A stretch of DNA of 64,000 nucleotides from Deltaproteobacteria bacterium. GTDB taxonomy: Bacteria > Myxococcota > B64-G9. Both the position numbers and the translations under genes were made by a program. The stretch lies in assembly GCA_016935365.1 (NCBI GenBank), contig JAFGRB010000366.1, positions 28,088-92,087 of the forward strand, read 5' to 3'. Position 1 is the stretch's first letter, and every line of letters begins with the position of its first letter. The notes beneath the pieces are model-generated. The model ran no database searches. It worked only from the letters and a program-made list of their open reading frames with translations, and had not been told where the DNA came from. This document shows, piece after piece, positions 1 through 8,118 of the stretch.

Positions 1-1407
1 CACGTCCTCCTCGCCACCGGCCGTCGGAATGGTGGCTACGCGGAGCTCGATGGTTCGGTTGCGCATGCGGAAACGGATCTTGCCGTCCTGGGGTAAGCGC
101 CGCTCGGAGATGTCGAGGTGGGACATGATCTTGAGCCGCGAGACCAGAGCGGCTCGATGGCTTGCCGGGATCTCCTGGTACACGTGGCAGATCCCGTCGA
201 TCCGGAAGCGAACCCTGCAAGGGTGCTTGCTGCCGTATGGCTCCACGTGGATATCCGAAGCGCCCCGCTCGAAGCCGTCGATGATGATCTGGTTGGCGAG
301 TCGCACCACGGCGCTGTCTGTCTCGGCGATCTCCTCTTGCTCCACCATCACCGGACCCGAATCCATCTCCTCGCTCAGCTCGCCCAAGATCTCGGACACA
401 TCCTGCTGCGTGTATCCCCCCGACGCCACTTCGAACGAGGCGTCCAGGTACTCCTGGATGTCTCCCGGCAAGGCGATGAGGAAGTTGGTCTTCGGCGCCA
501 GCGCCATCACCCGGACCGCATCCGCCTTGGCGAGATCCGACGGGTCCTCCATGGCCACCTCGACCGTGCTCTTCTTCTTGGCCAACGGTGCGACCGCGAT
601 CTTCTTCAAGTAGTCGTGCTTGAGGCGGTCTCGGAATTCCTCAGGCATGCGCTGCGTCCCGTCATAGATGAAGAAGCCCGTGTTGTAGAAGGCGCCCAGG
701 CTCTTGAGGACCTCGTCCTTGGATAGGCGGTACTTCTCGACCAGCACCTCGGACACGCCTTTGTTGTTCATGCGGGCGTACGTGACCGCATCTTCGAAGT
801 TCTTCTCCGAGATCAGGCCCTTGTCGATCAGCTGGCCGAACTTGTTGGGGCTCCGTTTCGGTGCCATCCGCCGGCGGTTGTAGAAGGCGATTCCCAGCGT
901 CTTGGCTACCTCGCTTGCAGCCTGGACCTCGTGATTGTTGAAAGAGTTCTCGCCATCGGTCTTGTTGAGCAGCTGCAGCACGCCCATCAGGTACTTCTCG
1001 TACAGGATGGGCAGGGTGAGCACCTGTCGGGTGGTGAAGCCCGTCTTCTGATCCCAGCTCGAATCGAAGCGCAGGTTGGGGTGGTAGCCGCGCAGCTCGG
1101 CCTCGTCGTATGCGTTCTTGACGTTGACGGGCTGACCGCTCAGCGCCACGAAACCCACCAGCGAGGAAGTGGATCGGGGTACGCGGATCTCTCGGATCTC
1201 GTCACCCTGCTTGTAGAGGCTGTAGACTTGCTTGCTGTGCGCGTCGACCGCATAGATGGTCACCCGCTCGGCGTCCACCAGATCGAGGATCCGCGGCCGA
1301 ATGTTGACGATGATGTCGCCGATGTCCTCGGCACCGTGAATCAAGTTGATGATCTCCGCCAGCTTTTCCTTCTTGGCCAGGGCTTGATGGAGCTCTGGTT
1401 CGGGCAT
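1..1407 (-). CDS. GAF domain-fused GspE/PilB-type secretion/pilus assembly ATPase (3' part cut by window edge)
   Basis: The 469 visible residues read out of the left edge of the window, so the C-terminal ATPase is incomplete. Residues about 25-175 form a GAF sensor domain. Residues about 185-300 look like a GspE/PilB N-terminal (MshEN) domain, including the segment FGQLIDKGLIS. From about 360 the type II secretion/type IV pilus ATPase begins, with SDIHVEP and RVATIPTAGGEED, which match the conserved DIHIEP and RVS-LPT-GE segments of this family. The Walker A motif would lie beyond the edge. The family hydrolyses ATP on the cytoplasmic face to drive pilus or pseudopilus assembly. The fused GAF domain suggests allosteric control by a small ligand; that is inference. 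Start chosen at the ATG at 1407. It is transcribed divergently from the lipoprotein at 1534. Confidence 0.88.
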   Translation of the reverse strand, partial: MPEPELHQALAKKEKLAEIINLIHGAEDIGDIIVNIRPRILDLVDAERVTIYAVDAHSKQVYSLYKQGDEIREIRVPRSTSSLVGFVALSGQPVNVKNAYDEAELRGYHPNLRFDSSWDQKTGFTTRQVLTLPILYEKYLMGVLQLLNKTDGENSFNNHEVQAASEVAKTLGIAFYNRRRMAPKRSPNKFGQLIDKGLISEKNFEDAVTYARMNNKGVSEVLVEKYRLSKDEVLKSLGAFYNTGFFIYDGTQRMPEEFRDRLKHDYLKKIAVAPLAKKKSTVEVAMEDPSDLAKADAVRVMALAPKTNFLIALPGDIQEYLDASFEVASGGYTQQDVSEILGELSEEMDSGPVMVEQEEIAETDSAVVRLANQIIIDGFERGASDIHVEPYGSKHPCRVRFRIDGICHVYQEIPASHRAALVSRLKIMSHLDISERRLPQDGKIRFRMRNRTIELRVATIPTAGGEEDV

Positions 1408-1533
1408 GACCACCTCCGCAGCAGCACCGACGTTGCGGGCGCCTTCACTGGATAGACCTCGCTCATGGAAAAATCAACAACGAAATCGTCCGCCGCTCCG
1501 AGCTCATGGTATCCTGCTGGCTGGGAGCCGAGG

Positions 1534-2061
1534 ATGAACCGCAAACCTGCATGCCTTTGCTTGCTTGCCTGTATGGGCATCGCAAGCTGGGCTTGCAAGG
1601 AGGATCCGGCTCGCGTGCGCATCGCTTCCAGGATAGACCTGGCCGTCGAGCGGGCCGAGTCAGGCGACGCGGCGGGCTTGCTCGATATGGCCAGCTCGGA
1701 CTTCCGTGCTGGTTCGGCAGACAGGTCCCAGACCCGCAAGCTGCTCTTCTGGGCTTTTCGCCGCTACCGCAACAGGCGTGTCCTGCGACCGAGACCCGAG
1801 ATCGAGATCGCCTCCGACGAGCAAAGCGCTCGGGTGCGCTTCCCCTTTCTGCTCGTCCCGGCATCCAGGTCAGACGGAGGCATGGCCGACGGAGACAGCG
1901 AGGGGTGGATCCAATCGCTGGCGGACAGGACAGACCTGTTTCGAATCCATGTCGACCTGCGCCTGGACGACGGGGAGTGGAAGTTCACGCAAGCCCGGCT
2001 CGAGCGGTTCCGGGGTGCGGGCTTTCAGGAGGTCCCGATCCACAGCCACGGCCCGCTTTAG
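1534..2061 (+). CDS. hypothetical lipoprotein
   Basis: A 175-residue protein that I do not recognise. The ATG at 1534 is preferred over an upstream in-frame start at 1465 because it has a GGAG ribosome site 8 bases upstream and gives a clean lipoprotein signal, a short basic n-region and a hydrophobic stretch ending in SWAC (Cys21). The mature part is charged, with many Arg and Glu, and ends in a segment that resembles small export-associated or NTF2-like domains (LRLDDGEWKFTQARLERF). That similarity is only an impression. It stands alone between a divergent ATPase and the convergent adenosyltransferase gene, whose stop lies 5 bases away. Probably membrane-anchored in the periplasm. Confidence 0.7.
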   Translation: MNRKPACLCLLACMGIASWACKEDPARVRIASRIDLAVERAESGDAAGLLDMASSDFRAGSADRSQTRKLLFWAFRRYRNRRVLRPRPEIEIASDEQSARVRFPFLLVPASRSDGGMADGDSEGWIQSLADRTDLFRIHVDLRLDDGEWKFTQARLERFRGAGFQEVPIHSHGPL

Positions 2062-2066
2062 CCCGA

Positions 2067-2636
2067 TCAGGGCGAATCGAGCTCCGGGCGCCCAGCGTCC
2101 CGGTCCCAGATCAAGTCCCCCTGGCACGAAACGGCGTTCGCATAGCGGGCAGCCGCGAAGAGAAAGTCCGAGGCGCGGTTGACGAACCTCCTCAAGGTCT
2201 CGTCGACGGGCTCTCGGGCCGCGAGCTCGAGTATCCTGCGCTCGGCCCTGCGGCAGACGGTACGGGCCACGTGCAGCCAGGCGGCCTCCTGGCTGCCACC
2301 CGGGAGCACAAAGTGGTCCAGCGGGCCGCTGGTCTGCTCGAACCTGTCGATGGCGCGCTCGAGCCAGAGCACGTCGTCTTGTCTCACGCCGCAGAGATCC
2401 ATTCCACCCGGAGGAGCGGACAAGTTGGATGCACAGTTGTAGAAGCGGTGTTGGACGAAGCCCAGGGCAGGTCCGAGCAAGGTGTCGGTCGTGCAGGCCC
2501 TGGCCGCGCCGATCCAGGAGCAGACCTCGTCCAGCTCTCCATATGCATCGACCCGGCCAGAGCACTTCGGCACCCGCGTTCCGTCCAGCAACGAGGTCAT
2601 CCCCTGATCACCGCTTCGCGTGTAGATGGAGCTCAT
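2067..2636 (-). CDS. pduO: cob(I)alamin adenosyltransferase, PduO type
   Basis: A 189-residue protein with the hallmark N-terminal motif IYTRSGDQGMTSL, which matches the ATP-binding loop KIYTKTGDKGTTSL of PduO-type ATP:cob(I)alamin adenosyltransferases. FVLPGG in the middle and FVNRASDFLFAAARYAN near the C-terminus are also diagnostic. The enzyme transfers the adenosyl group of ATP to reduced cobalamin to make coenzyme B12 in the cytoplasm. Start set at the ATG at 2636 (MSSIYTR); a longer reading frame adds 15 unlikely residues. No cobalamin riboswitch is visible in the 112 bases upstream and no B12-dependent mutase or diol dehydratase lies nearby, so the gene probably serves a remote enzyme. 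Confidence 0.93.
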   Translation of the reverse strand: MSSIYTRSGDQGMTSLLDGTRVPKCSGRVDAYGELDEVCSWIGAARACTTDTLLGPALGFVQHRFYNCASNLSAPPGGMDLCGVRQDDVLWLERAIDRFEQTSGPLDHFVLPGGSQEAAWLHVARTVCRRAERRILELAAREPVDETLRRFVNRASDFLFAAARYANAVSCQGDLIWDRDAGRPELDSP

Positions 2637-2674
2637 GGCGACAAATTGGCACCGACGACTCCGGCAGGCAAGCC

Positions 2675-2702
2675 TTTTCATCTCCGTTTTCCATGGTATG
2701 AT
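2675..2702 (+). promoter_or_regulatory. possible sigma70-type promoter for the CpXC gene
   Basis: TTTTCA (2675-2680), 16-base spacer, TATGAT (2697-2702), 46 bases ahead of the ATG at 2749. The -10 box matches 5 of 6 consensus bases and the -35 box 4 of 6. Judged by eye only. Confidence 0.35.
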
Positions 2703-2748
2703 ACAGCCCAGGCGCAGTAGAACGCGTATCCACTTCTGGAGGACTTCG

Positions 2749-3162
2749 ATGAGCTGGACTTATGCCTGCCCCGAGTGCGAGGCGATGTTGAATCCGAGCG
2801 ATACGATCGTCCTGGTCGCCCAGCCGGCGGGAGCCGAGGAAGGTAGACGGGTTCTGATCGGCTTTCATCCCGAGCCGGGCAACTACCAGATCTCCATCCC
2901 TCCCGGGGTCGTGCTCAAGAGAGGCTCTCGCTGGAAGTTCTTCTGTCCGGTTTGCCACGCCAGCCTGGTCCTGAAGGAAAACGAGAACCTGGCTGCATTG
3001 AAGATGATCAGCGGCTCGGAGGCCAGTCAGGTGGTCTTCTCTTGCATCGCGGGCGAGCAGGCGACCTACGTGCTTCTGCCTCACAAGGGTGTCCAGGCGC
3101 GCTTCGGAGATGCTGCGGAGATTTACCTCCATAACTTGATCAACAAGAAGTACATCATGTAG
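2749..3162 (+). CDS. CpXC domain protein (zinc-ribbon-like)
   Basis: A 137-residue cytoplasmic protein. It opens with YACPEC and has a second pair, CPVC, near residue 70, giving the two CPxC knuckles of the CpXC family, a probable zinc-binding fold of unknown function. The segment between them (IPPGVVLKRGSRWKFFCPVC) is typical of small bacterial CpXC proteins. The start at 2749 has a GGAGG ribosome site 7 bases upstream. It lies 5 bases ahead of the metallo-hydrolase gene and may share its transcript. Function unknown. Confidence 0.72.
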   Translation: MSWTYACPECEAMLNPSDTIVLVAQPAGAEEGRRVLIGFHPEPGNYQISIPPGVVLKRGSRWKFFCPVCHASLVLKENENLAALKMISGSEASQVVFSCIAGEQATYVLLPHKGVQARFGDAAEIYLHNLINKKYIM

Positions 3163-3167
3163 CCCAC

Positions 3168-4280
3168 ATGGGCACGCCTCGCCAGTGCCATTCGTCCATG
3201 AGCTGGATCCCAATCGTCTTTCTGGCGCTTCTTGCGTCCGCCGGCCTGGTGGCCTGCTGCGCTTTCTCGTCTCCGCGATATACTGGACCGAAGACCGATC
3301 ACTTCGACGGCGTACGATTTCACAACCAGGTGCGCGGGCACGAGAAGGGCGTGTCCGACATGCTCAAGTGGGCCAGCCAGCGAGATCCGGGCGAGTGGCA
3401 CCCTCGGGATTCCGATCCGAAGCCCCCGCCACCCCGAAGCGTCTCGGAAGGCATCCGCATCACCTTCATCAATCACTCGACGGTCCTCCTGCAGTTGGAT
3501 GGCTTGAACGTCCTGACGGATCCGATCTGGTCCGAGCGCGCCAGCCCGGTCAGCTTCGCCGGCCCCAAGAGGGTCCACGCCCCAGGCTTACAGATAGAGG
3601 ACCTGCCGCCCGTCGACGTGATACTCATCTCCCACAACCACTACGATCACCTCGACGTCCCGACGCTCCGACAGCTCGTCGGACGCCACCGGCCACGGAT
3701 CTTCACCGGTCTTGGCAACTCGGTTTTTCTGAAGCGGAAGAAGATTCACGGATCACGCGACATGGACTGGTGGCAGAGTATTCTCCTGCGCCCGGATGTC
3801 CGCCTGACCTTCGTGCCTGCCCAGCATTTCTCCTCGCGCGGCCTTTGCGACCACTACGCCACCCTCTGGGGTGGATTCGTGATCGAGGCTCCATCCGGGA
3901 CGGTTTTCTTTGCGGGTGACACGGGCCTGGGCCCTCATTTCGACCAGATCCGAACCCGTTTTGGGCCTCCGGATCTGGCCATCCTACCGATCGGAGCCTA
4001 CAAGCCAAACTGGTTCATGTCGTTCTTCCACCTCTCGCCCGCCGAAGCCATCGAGGCCCACCGTCGGCTCGGCGCCCGGCACTCGGTCGGAGTCCACCAT
4101 TCCACCTTCCCCCTGGCCGACGATGGCCAGGACGATCCGGCGCTCGACCTGGCCCGGGCAGTCGAGGAGGCAGGACTGGCCAAGGATGCGTTCTGGCTGC
4201 TCGACTTCGGGCAAGGCCGCTCGATCCACAAGCGCCCGGACTTGAAATGCGGGCCAGCAGGCCACAGAATGGCCTCATGA
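3168..4280 (+). CDS. metallo-beta-lactamase-fold hydrolase, NAPE-PLD/RomA-like, lipoprotein
   Basis: A 370-residue protein with the zinc motif HNHYDH (HxHxDH), then FAGDTG and late histidines in VGVHHSTFPLADD. This layout, with FINHSTVLLQLDG and LTDPIWSERASP before the zinc motif, is typical of the NAPE-PLD/RomA branch of the MBL fold, which includes the mammalian phospholipase D that releases N-acylethanolamines. The N-terminus has a hydrophobic signal ending in LVAC, so the enzyme is likely a lipoprotein in the envelope. The substrate cannot be told; a phospholipid or acyl-ester is inference. An alternative start is ATG 3198. Its stop overlaps the next gene's ATG (ATGA), so the two are probably translationally coupled. 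Confidence 0.82.
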   Translation: MGTPRQCHSSMSWIPIVFLALLASAGLVACCAFSSPRYTGPKTDHFDGVRFHNQVRGHEKGVSDMLKWASQRDPGEWHPRDSDPKPPPPRSVSEGIRITFINHSTVLLQLDGLNVLTDPIWSERASPVSFAGPKRVHAPGLQIEDLPPVDVILISHNHYDHLDVPTLRQLVGRHRPRIFTGLGNSVFLKRKKIHGSRDMDWWQSILLRPDVRLTFVPAQHFSSRGLCDHYATLWGGFVIEAPSGTVFFAGDTGLGPHFDQIRTRFGPPDLAILPIGAYKPNWFMSFFHLSPAEAIEAHRRLGARHSVGVHHSTFPLADDGQDDPALDLARAVEEAGLAKDAFWLLDFGQGRSIHKRPDLKCGPAGHRMAS

Positions 4281-6856
4281 TCGCCTGTGCCCGTTTCGCG
4301 ATCGTCCTGCTCATCCTCTCCATCTCGAGCACAACCTGCCTGGCGGTTCCGGCATCTCCGTTCCCCATCGATCTTCCCAACCGTGACGGCAGCGCTGTCC
4401 CCGGAAGGCTATTCGGTGATGAGTTCCTGCTCTGGGCGGAGGACCTCGCAGGCTACAGTCTCGCCTGGGACGACGGGTGCGGTGCCTGGTTCTACGCCGA
4501 GATCGGTCCCGATGGCGAGCTCGTACCCACAGCCCATCGCGCACCCCACCCCGATCCGGCCAGGCTGGGTCTGGAGCCACACCTTCGCCCGGCGACCGAT
4601 CTCCGGCGCAGAACACTCGACCGACGCCAGGCGCTCTTTCCCGCATCGCCCTTCCCTCGCCTGCCCGACCTGCCGGCAGGGCATCGCCTGGTGGCCAACC
4701 TCGTCCTGCTGGTCGTCTTCGCCGATCAGGACACCACGTTCGAACCGCTCGACTTCGACGCCGTCTTCAATGGTCCTACCGGCTCCGTCCGCAGCTACTA
4801 CCAGGATGTCTCGGCCGGTCGCTGGGATCTCTTCTCGACGCTGACCGGTTGGATCCGGCTCCCGCAAGACGCCGCCCACTATGCCTATAACGAGTACCGC
4901 TGGGCCTCACCCCAGGACATGGCCATCCACGCCGTGACGCAGCTCGAGGAGCGGGGATTCGACTTCACGCGCTTCGACAGAGATGGCGATGGCGTCATCG
5001 ATGCGCTGTGCGTGATCCATTCCGGCCCTGGATTCGAGACCTCGGGGGACGTCGACCACGTCCACTCCCACTTCTATGATCTGCATTGGAGCGACGAGGT
5101 CATCGTCACCTCGGATGGAATCGTCATCCCGGCCTACAGCACGGCGCCCGAGCTCGGTCCCGACAGCGAGACCATCACCCGGATCGGGGTCGCGGCCCAC
5201 GAGAGCGCGCACTTCTTCGGTCTACCCGATCTCTACGATTACGACTTCGACTCTGCCGGCATCGGCCTCTGGGGCCTGATGGCCGCAGGGCCGTGGGCCG
5301 GGCCGTCGCAGGACGGCAGCGCACCGACCCATTTCTGCGCCTGGTCGAAGATCCGTCTCGGCATGCTCGCTCCGCTGCACATAGAGGTATCGGCCAGTGG
5401 GCTTCGTCTCGGTCCGGTCGAGAAAGCCCCGGAGGCGATCTGGATCGACGCAGGCATGCCGGCAGGGCAGTACTTCCTGCTCGAGAACCGCCAGCGGATC
5501 AGCCTGGACAGATACTTGCCAGGAGCAGGCCTGCTGATCTACCACATCGACGACAACCGGCCCGACAACAACGACGAGGATCACTACCTGGTCGACGTCG
5601 AGCAGGCAGACGGTCTGCGGGAGCTGAACCGCAGCGCCTGGGAGCTGGGTGATGCGGGAGATCCATTCCCGTACCAGGGCAACGACGCTTTCACGCCGAC
5701 GAGTTCGCCTTCCAGCGAGCCATACGGCGTCCAGGGCTCGTCGATCCGGGTGCTGGCCATCGAACGAGACGGCGAGGATCTGCGCTTCGATGCCCTGATC
5801 GATCAGAGCCAGGGCACGCTGCTCGGGCTCAAGCCGACTGCGCTTTTCTTGCGAGCCACAGCCGAGCAGCCGCGGCCCTCGGCCTTGGTGGACCTCGTGT
5901 GCCAGGGATCGGACAGCCTCGGCTGGCGAGCCGAGGGCGAGGCCGGCTGGCTGGGCTTCGTACCAGACAGCGGTGTGGCTCCGGGCCTGGTGTCGATCCA
6001 GGTGGACAGCTCGGATCTCGATCCCGGGCTCTACCGCAGCCGGCTCAGGTTCTTCGTCGAGGAGGCCGACGCCTCGCCGGTGGATCTCTCCGTGGAACTC
6101 CTGCTGAGCCCCAGGGATCCGGTCATCGACTTCGACCCCGGCAGGCTCGACTTCGTCCACGGGCCCGGCGAACCCCCGCCCCCTGTGCAGATCGTTCGTC
6201 TGACGGAGGAGGACCAGGGTCCGCTGGAGTGGTGGGCCGAGCCCGAGCAGGCCTGGATCCGCGTCGCGCCTTCGGGAGGCAGCGCTCCGTCCGATCTCCA
6301 GGTCGAGGTCGTGACCGACGGGCTCGAGTTCGGCGCGCACCAGGGCTGTGTGCTCGTCGGCGGCCGGGGAGCCAGGGCCAGGGAGCTCGTGGTCACGCTG
6401 CTCCAGGAGCCAGAGAACTGGCCGCCGGACGCTCCCGAGATCCTCGCTCCCGCGCGCGATGTCACGGTCCACGAATCTCGACCCTTGGTGGTCGTGCGCA
6501 ATTCATCGGATCCCGATGGACGGGTGGTGGAGTACGAGTTCGAGATCCTCCGCCAGGAGTCCGTTGAGGAGCTCGTGAGCTCTTTTCGATGCGAGCCCGA
6601 CCCAGGAGAGACCACGGAGCTGCACACACCCGGGGAGCTCCCATCCCCACACACGTATTTCTTACGGGCCAGGGCTGTCGACGACGAGGGACTTGCTGGC
6701 GCATGGAGCGAAACACGTCGATTCCACAGATCGAGCTTGCCGGGCTGCTCGTGTGATTGGACCGGCAAGGACCGGGCAGATTGGCTCTCCTGGTCCCTGC
6801 TCGGCTTGATCTTGCTCTGCTTGCACCTCGGACGGCACCGGAGGGAGAGCGGTTGA
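4277..6856 (+). CDS. secreted M6-family (immune inhibitor A-like) metalloprotease with MYXO-CTERM-like tail
   Basis: An 859-residue protein. The ATG at 4277 overlaps the preceding stop and gives a good signal peptide ending near TTCLA. The catalytic zinc motif HESAH (HExxH) lies at about residues 308-312, followed by FFGLPDLYDYD, as in M6 peptidases; YYQDVSAGRW and YLPGAGLLIYHID are also family hallmarks. After about residue 515 come two BACON-like beta-sandwich modules (WLGFVPDSGVAPG; WIRVAPSGGSAPSDL), then a fibronectin type III-like module. The end has GCSCDW, a hydrophobic helix and an Arg-rich tail, resembling MYXO-CTERM sorting signals. It is therefore probably surface-anchored and later released. 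Its stop overlaps the hydF start (TGATG). Confidence 0.87.
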   Translation: MIACARFAIVLLILSISSTTCLAVPASPFPIDLPNRDGSAVPGRLFGDEFLLWAEDLAGYSLAWDDGCGAWFYAEIGPDGELVPTAHRAPHPDPARLGLEPHLRPATDLRRRTLDRRQALFPASPFPRLPDLPAGHRLVANLVLLVVFADQDTTFEPLDFDAVFNGPTGSVRSYYQDVSAGRWDLFSTLTGWIRLPQDAAHYAYNEYRWASPQDMAIHAVTQLEERGFDFTRFDRDGDGVIDALCVIHSGPGFETSGDVDHVHSHFYDLHWSDEVIVTSDGIVIPAYSTAPELGPDSETITRIGVAAHESAHFFGLPDLYDYDFDSAGIGLWGLMAAGPWAGPSQDGSAPTHFCAWSKIRLGMLAPLHIEVSASGLRLGPVEKAPEAIWIDAGMPAGQYFLLENRQRISLDRYLPGAGLLIYHIDDNRPDNNDEDHYLVDVEQADGLRELNRSAWELGDAGDPFPYQGNDAFTPTSSPSSEPYGVQGSSIRVLAIERDGEDLRFDALIDQSQGTLLGLKPTALFLRATAEQPRPSALVDLVCQGSDSLGWRAEGEAGWLGFVPDSGVAPGLVSIQVDSSDLDPGLYRSRLRFFVEEADASPVDLSVELLLSPRDPVIDFDPGRLDFVHGPGEPPPPVQIVRLTEEDQGPLEWWAEPEQAWIRVAPSGGSAPSDLQVEVVTDGLEFGAHQGCVLVGGRGARARELVVTLLQEPENWPPDAPEILAPARDVTVHESRPLVVVRNSSDPDGRVVEYEFEILRQESVEELVSSFRCEPDPGETTELHTPGELPSPHTYFLRARAVDDEGLAGAWSETRRFHRSSLPGCSCDWTGKDRADWLSWSLLGLILLCLHLGRHRRESG

Positions 6857-8118
6857 TGGTCCAGCGCACACCCAAGGGCTTTCGCCTTCACATCAGCCTG
6901 TTCGGCAGACGCAACGCGGGCAAGTCCAGCCTGCTCAACGCGATCACCCGACAGCAGGTCTCGATCGTGTCCGAGTTCGCCGGCACCACGACCGATCCGG
7001 TCGAGAAGCCCATGGAGTTTTTGCCGCTCGGGCCCGTCCTCTTCATCGACACTGCGGGCATCGATGACGTCGGAGCCCTGGGAGAGATGCGCGTGAAACG
7101 CACCTTCCGGGTCTTCGATCGCAGCGATCTGGGCGTGCTGGTCACCGATGCAGGCCATTGGGGCGAGTACGAGGAGCAGATCCTGGCCGAGTTTTACCGC
7201 CGAGGGATCCCCGCCGTGGTGGTCTTCAACAAGGACGACCTGGGCCAGCCCGACCCCTCCCTGCTCTCGGATCTCGATGCAAAGCAGGTCCGCTTCGTGC
7301 GCACGGTAGCCAGCCAGGGACAGGGCGTTCTGGACTTTAGGCAGGCGCTTCTGGACAGCGCCCCGGACGAGTTCATCGACAGCCGGACGATCGCTGCCGA
7401 TCTGGTGGGTGCGGGCGAGCTTGCGCTGCTGGTCGTGCCGATCGACAAGGAGGCGCCCAAGGGCCGCTTGATCCTCCCTCAGGTCCAGACGATACGCGAT
7501 CTGCTGGACGCCCGATCCTGCTGCATGGTGGTCAAGGAAAGCGAGCTCGCGGCCGCTCTGGATCGGCTCAAGCGACCGCCACGCCTGGTCGTGACGGACT
7601 CCCAGGCCTTCCAGGAAGTGGCGCGGATCACACCGCGGGACGTTCCCTTGACCAGCTTCTCGATACTCTTCGCTCGTTTCAAGGGCGATCTGCCCACCCA
7701 GGTCCGCGGCACCCTGGCCATCGAGAGGCTCGTGCCCGGCGATCGCATCCTGATCGCCGAGGCCTGCTCCCACCACCCGATCGAGGACGATATCGGACGC
7801 GAGAAGATTCCGCGCTGGCTCACCCGATACGTCGGCGGCGAGCTTCACTTCGACGTGGTGGCCGGCCACGATTACCCTGATGACATCTCTCCATACGACC
7901 TTGTGGTCCACTGTGGCGCCTGTGTGTTCAACCGGCGGGCCATGCTCTCAAGGCTCATGCTCTGCCGAGCGCAGGGCGTACCGATCACCAACTACGGCCT
8001 GACCATCGCGTACAGTCTCGGCATCTTCGAGCGTGCCCTGGAGCCCTTTCCCTCTGTGCTGGAGATCTACCGCCAGGGAAGCGCCGATCATTCCACCGAT
8101 CGGAAAATGAAGGGATAG
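6856..8118 (+). CDS. hydF: [FeFe] hydrogenase H-cluster maturation GTPase HydF
   Basis: A 420-residue protein. The N-terminal GTPase domain has the P-loop GRRNAGKSS, switch FAGTTTDPV, DTAGIDD and the NKDD specificity motif. The C-terminal half carries the HydF iron-sulfur ligands in EACSHHPIEDDIGREKIPR and HCGACVFNR. HydF is the scaffold on which the diiron subcluster of [FeFe] hydrogenase is assembled with HydE and HydG. Neither of those nor a hydrogenase lies in this window, so the maturation genes are scattered. The ATG at 6856 overlaps the protease stop; the odd partnership may be only positional. The 3' end overlaps the convergent VIT/vWA gene by 31 bases. Confidence 0.95.
   Translation: MVQRTPKGFRLHISLFGRRNAGKSSLLNAITRQQVSIVSEFAGTTTDPVEKPMEFLPLGPVLFIDTAGIDDVGALGEMRVKRTFRVFDRSDLGVLVTDAGHWGEYEEQILAEFYRRGIPAVVVFNKDDLGQPDPSLLSDLDAKQVRFVRTVASQGQGVLDFRQALLDSAPDEFIDSRTIAADLVGAGELALLVVPIDKEAPKGRLILPQVQTIRDLLDARSCCMVVKESELAAALDRLKRPPRLVVTDSQAFQEVARITPRDVPLTSFSILFARFKGDLPTQVRGTLAIERLVPGDRILIAEACSHHPIEDDIGREKIPRWLTRYVGGELHFDVVAGHDYPDDISPYDLVVHCGACVFNRRAMLSRLMLCRAQGVPITNYGLTIAYSLGIFERALEPFPSVLEIYRQGSADHSTDRKMKG

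Noticed and set aside
2637..2748. Cobalamin riboswitch upstream of the adenosyltransferase
   Set aside because: The gap is too short and no B12-box-like sequence was recognised.
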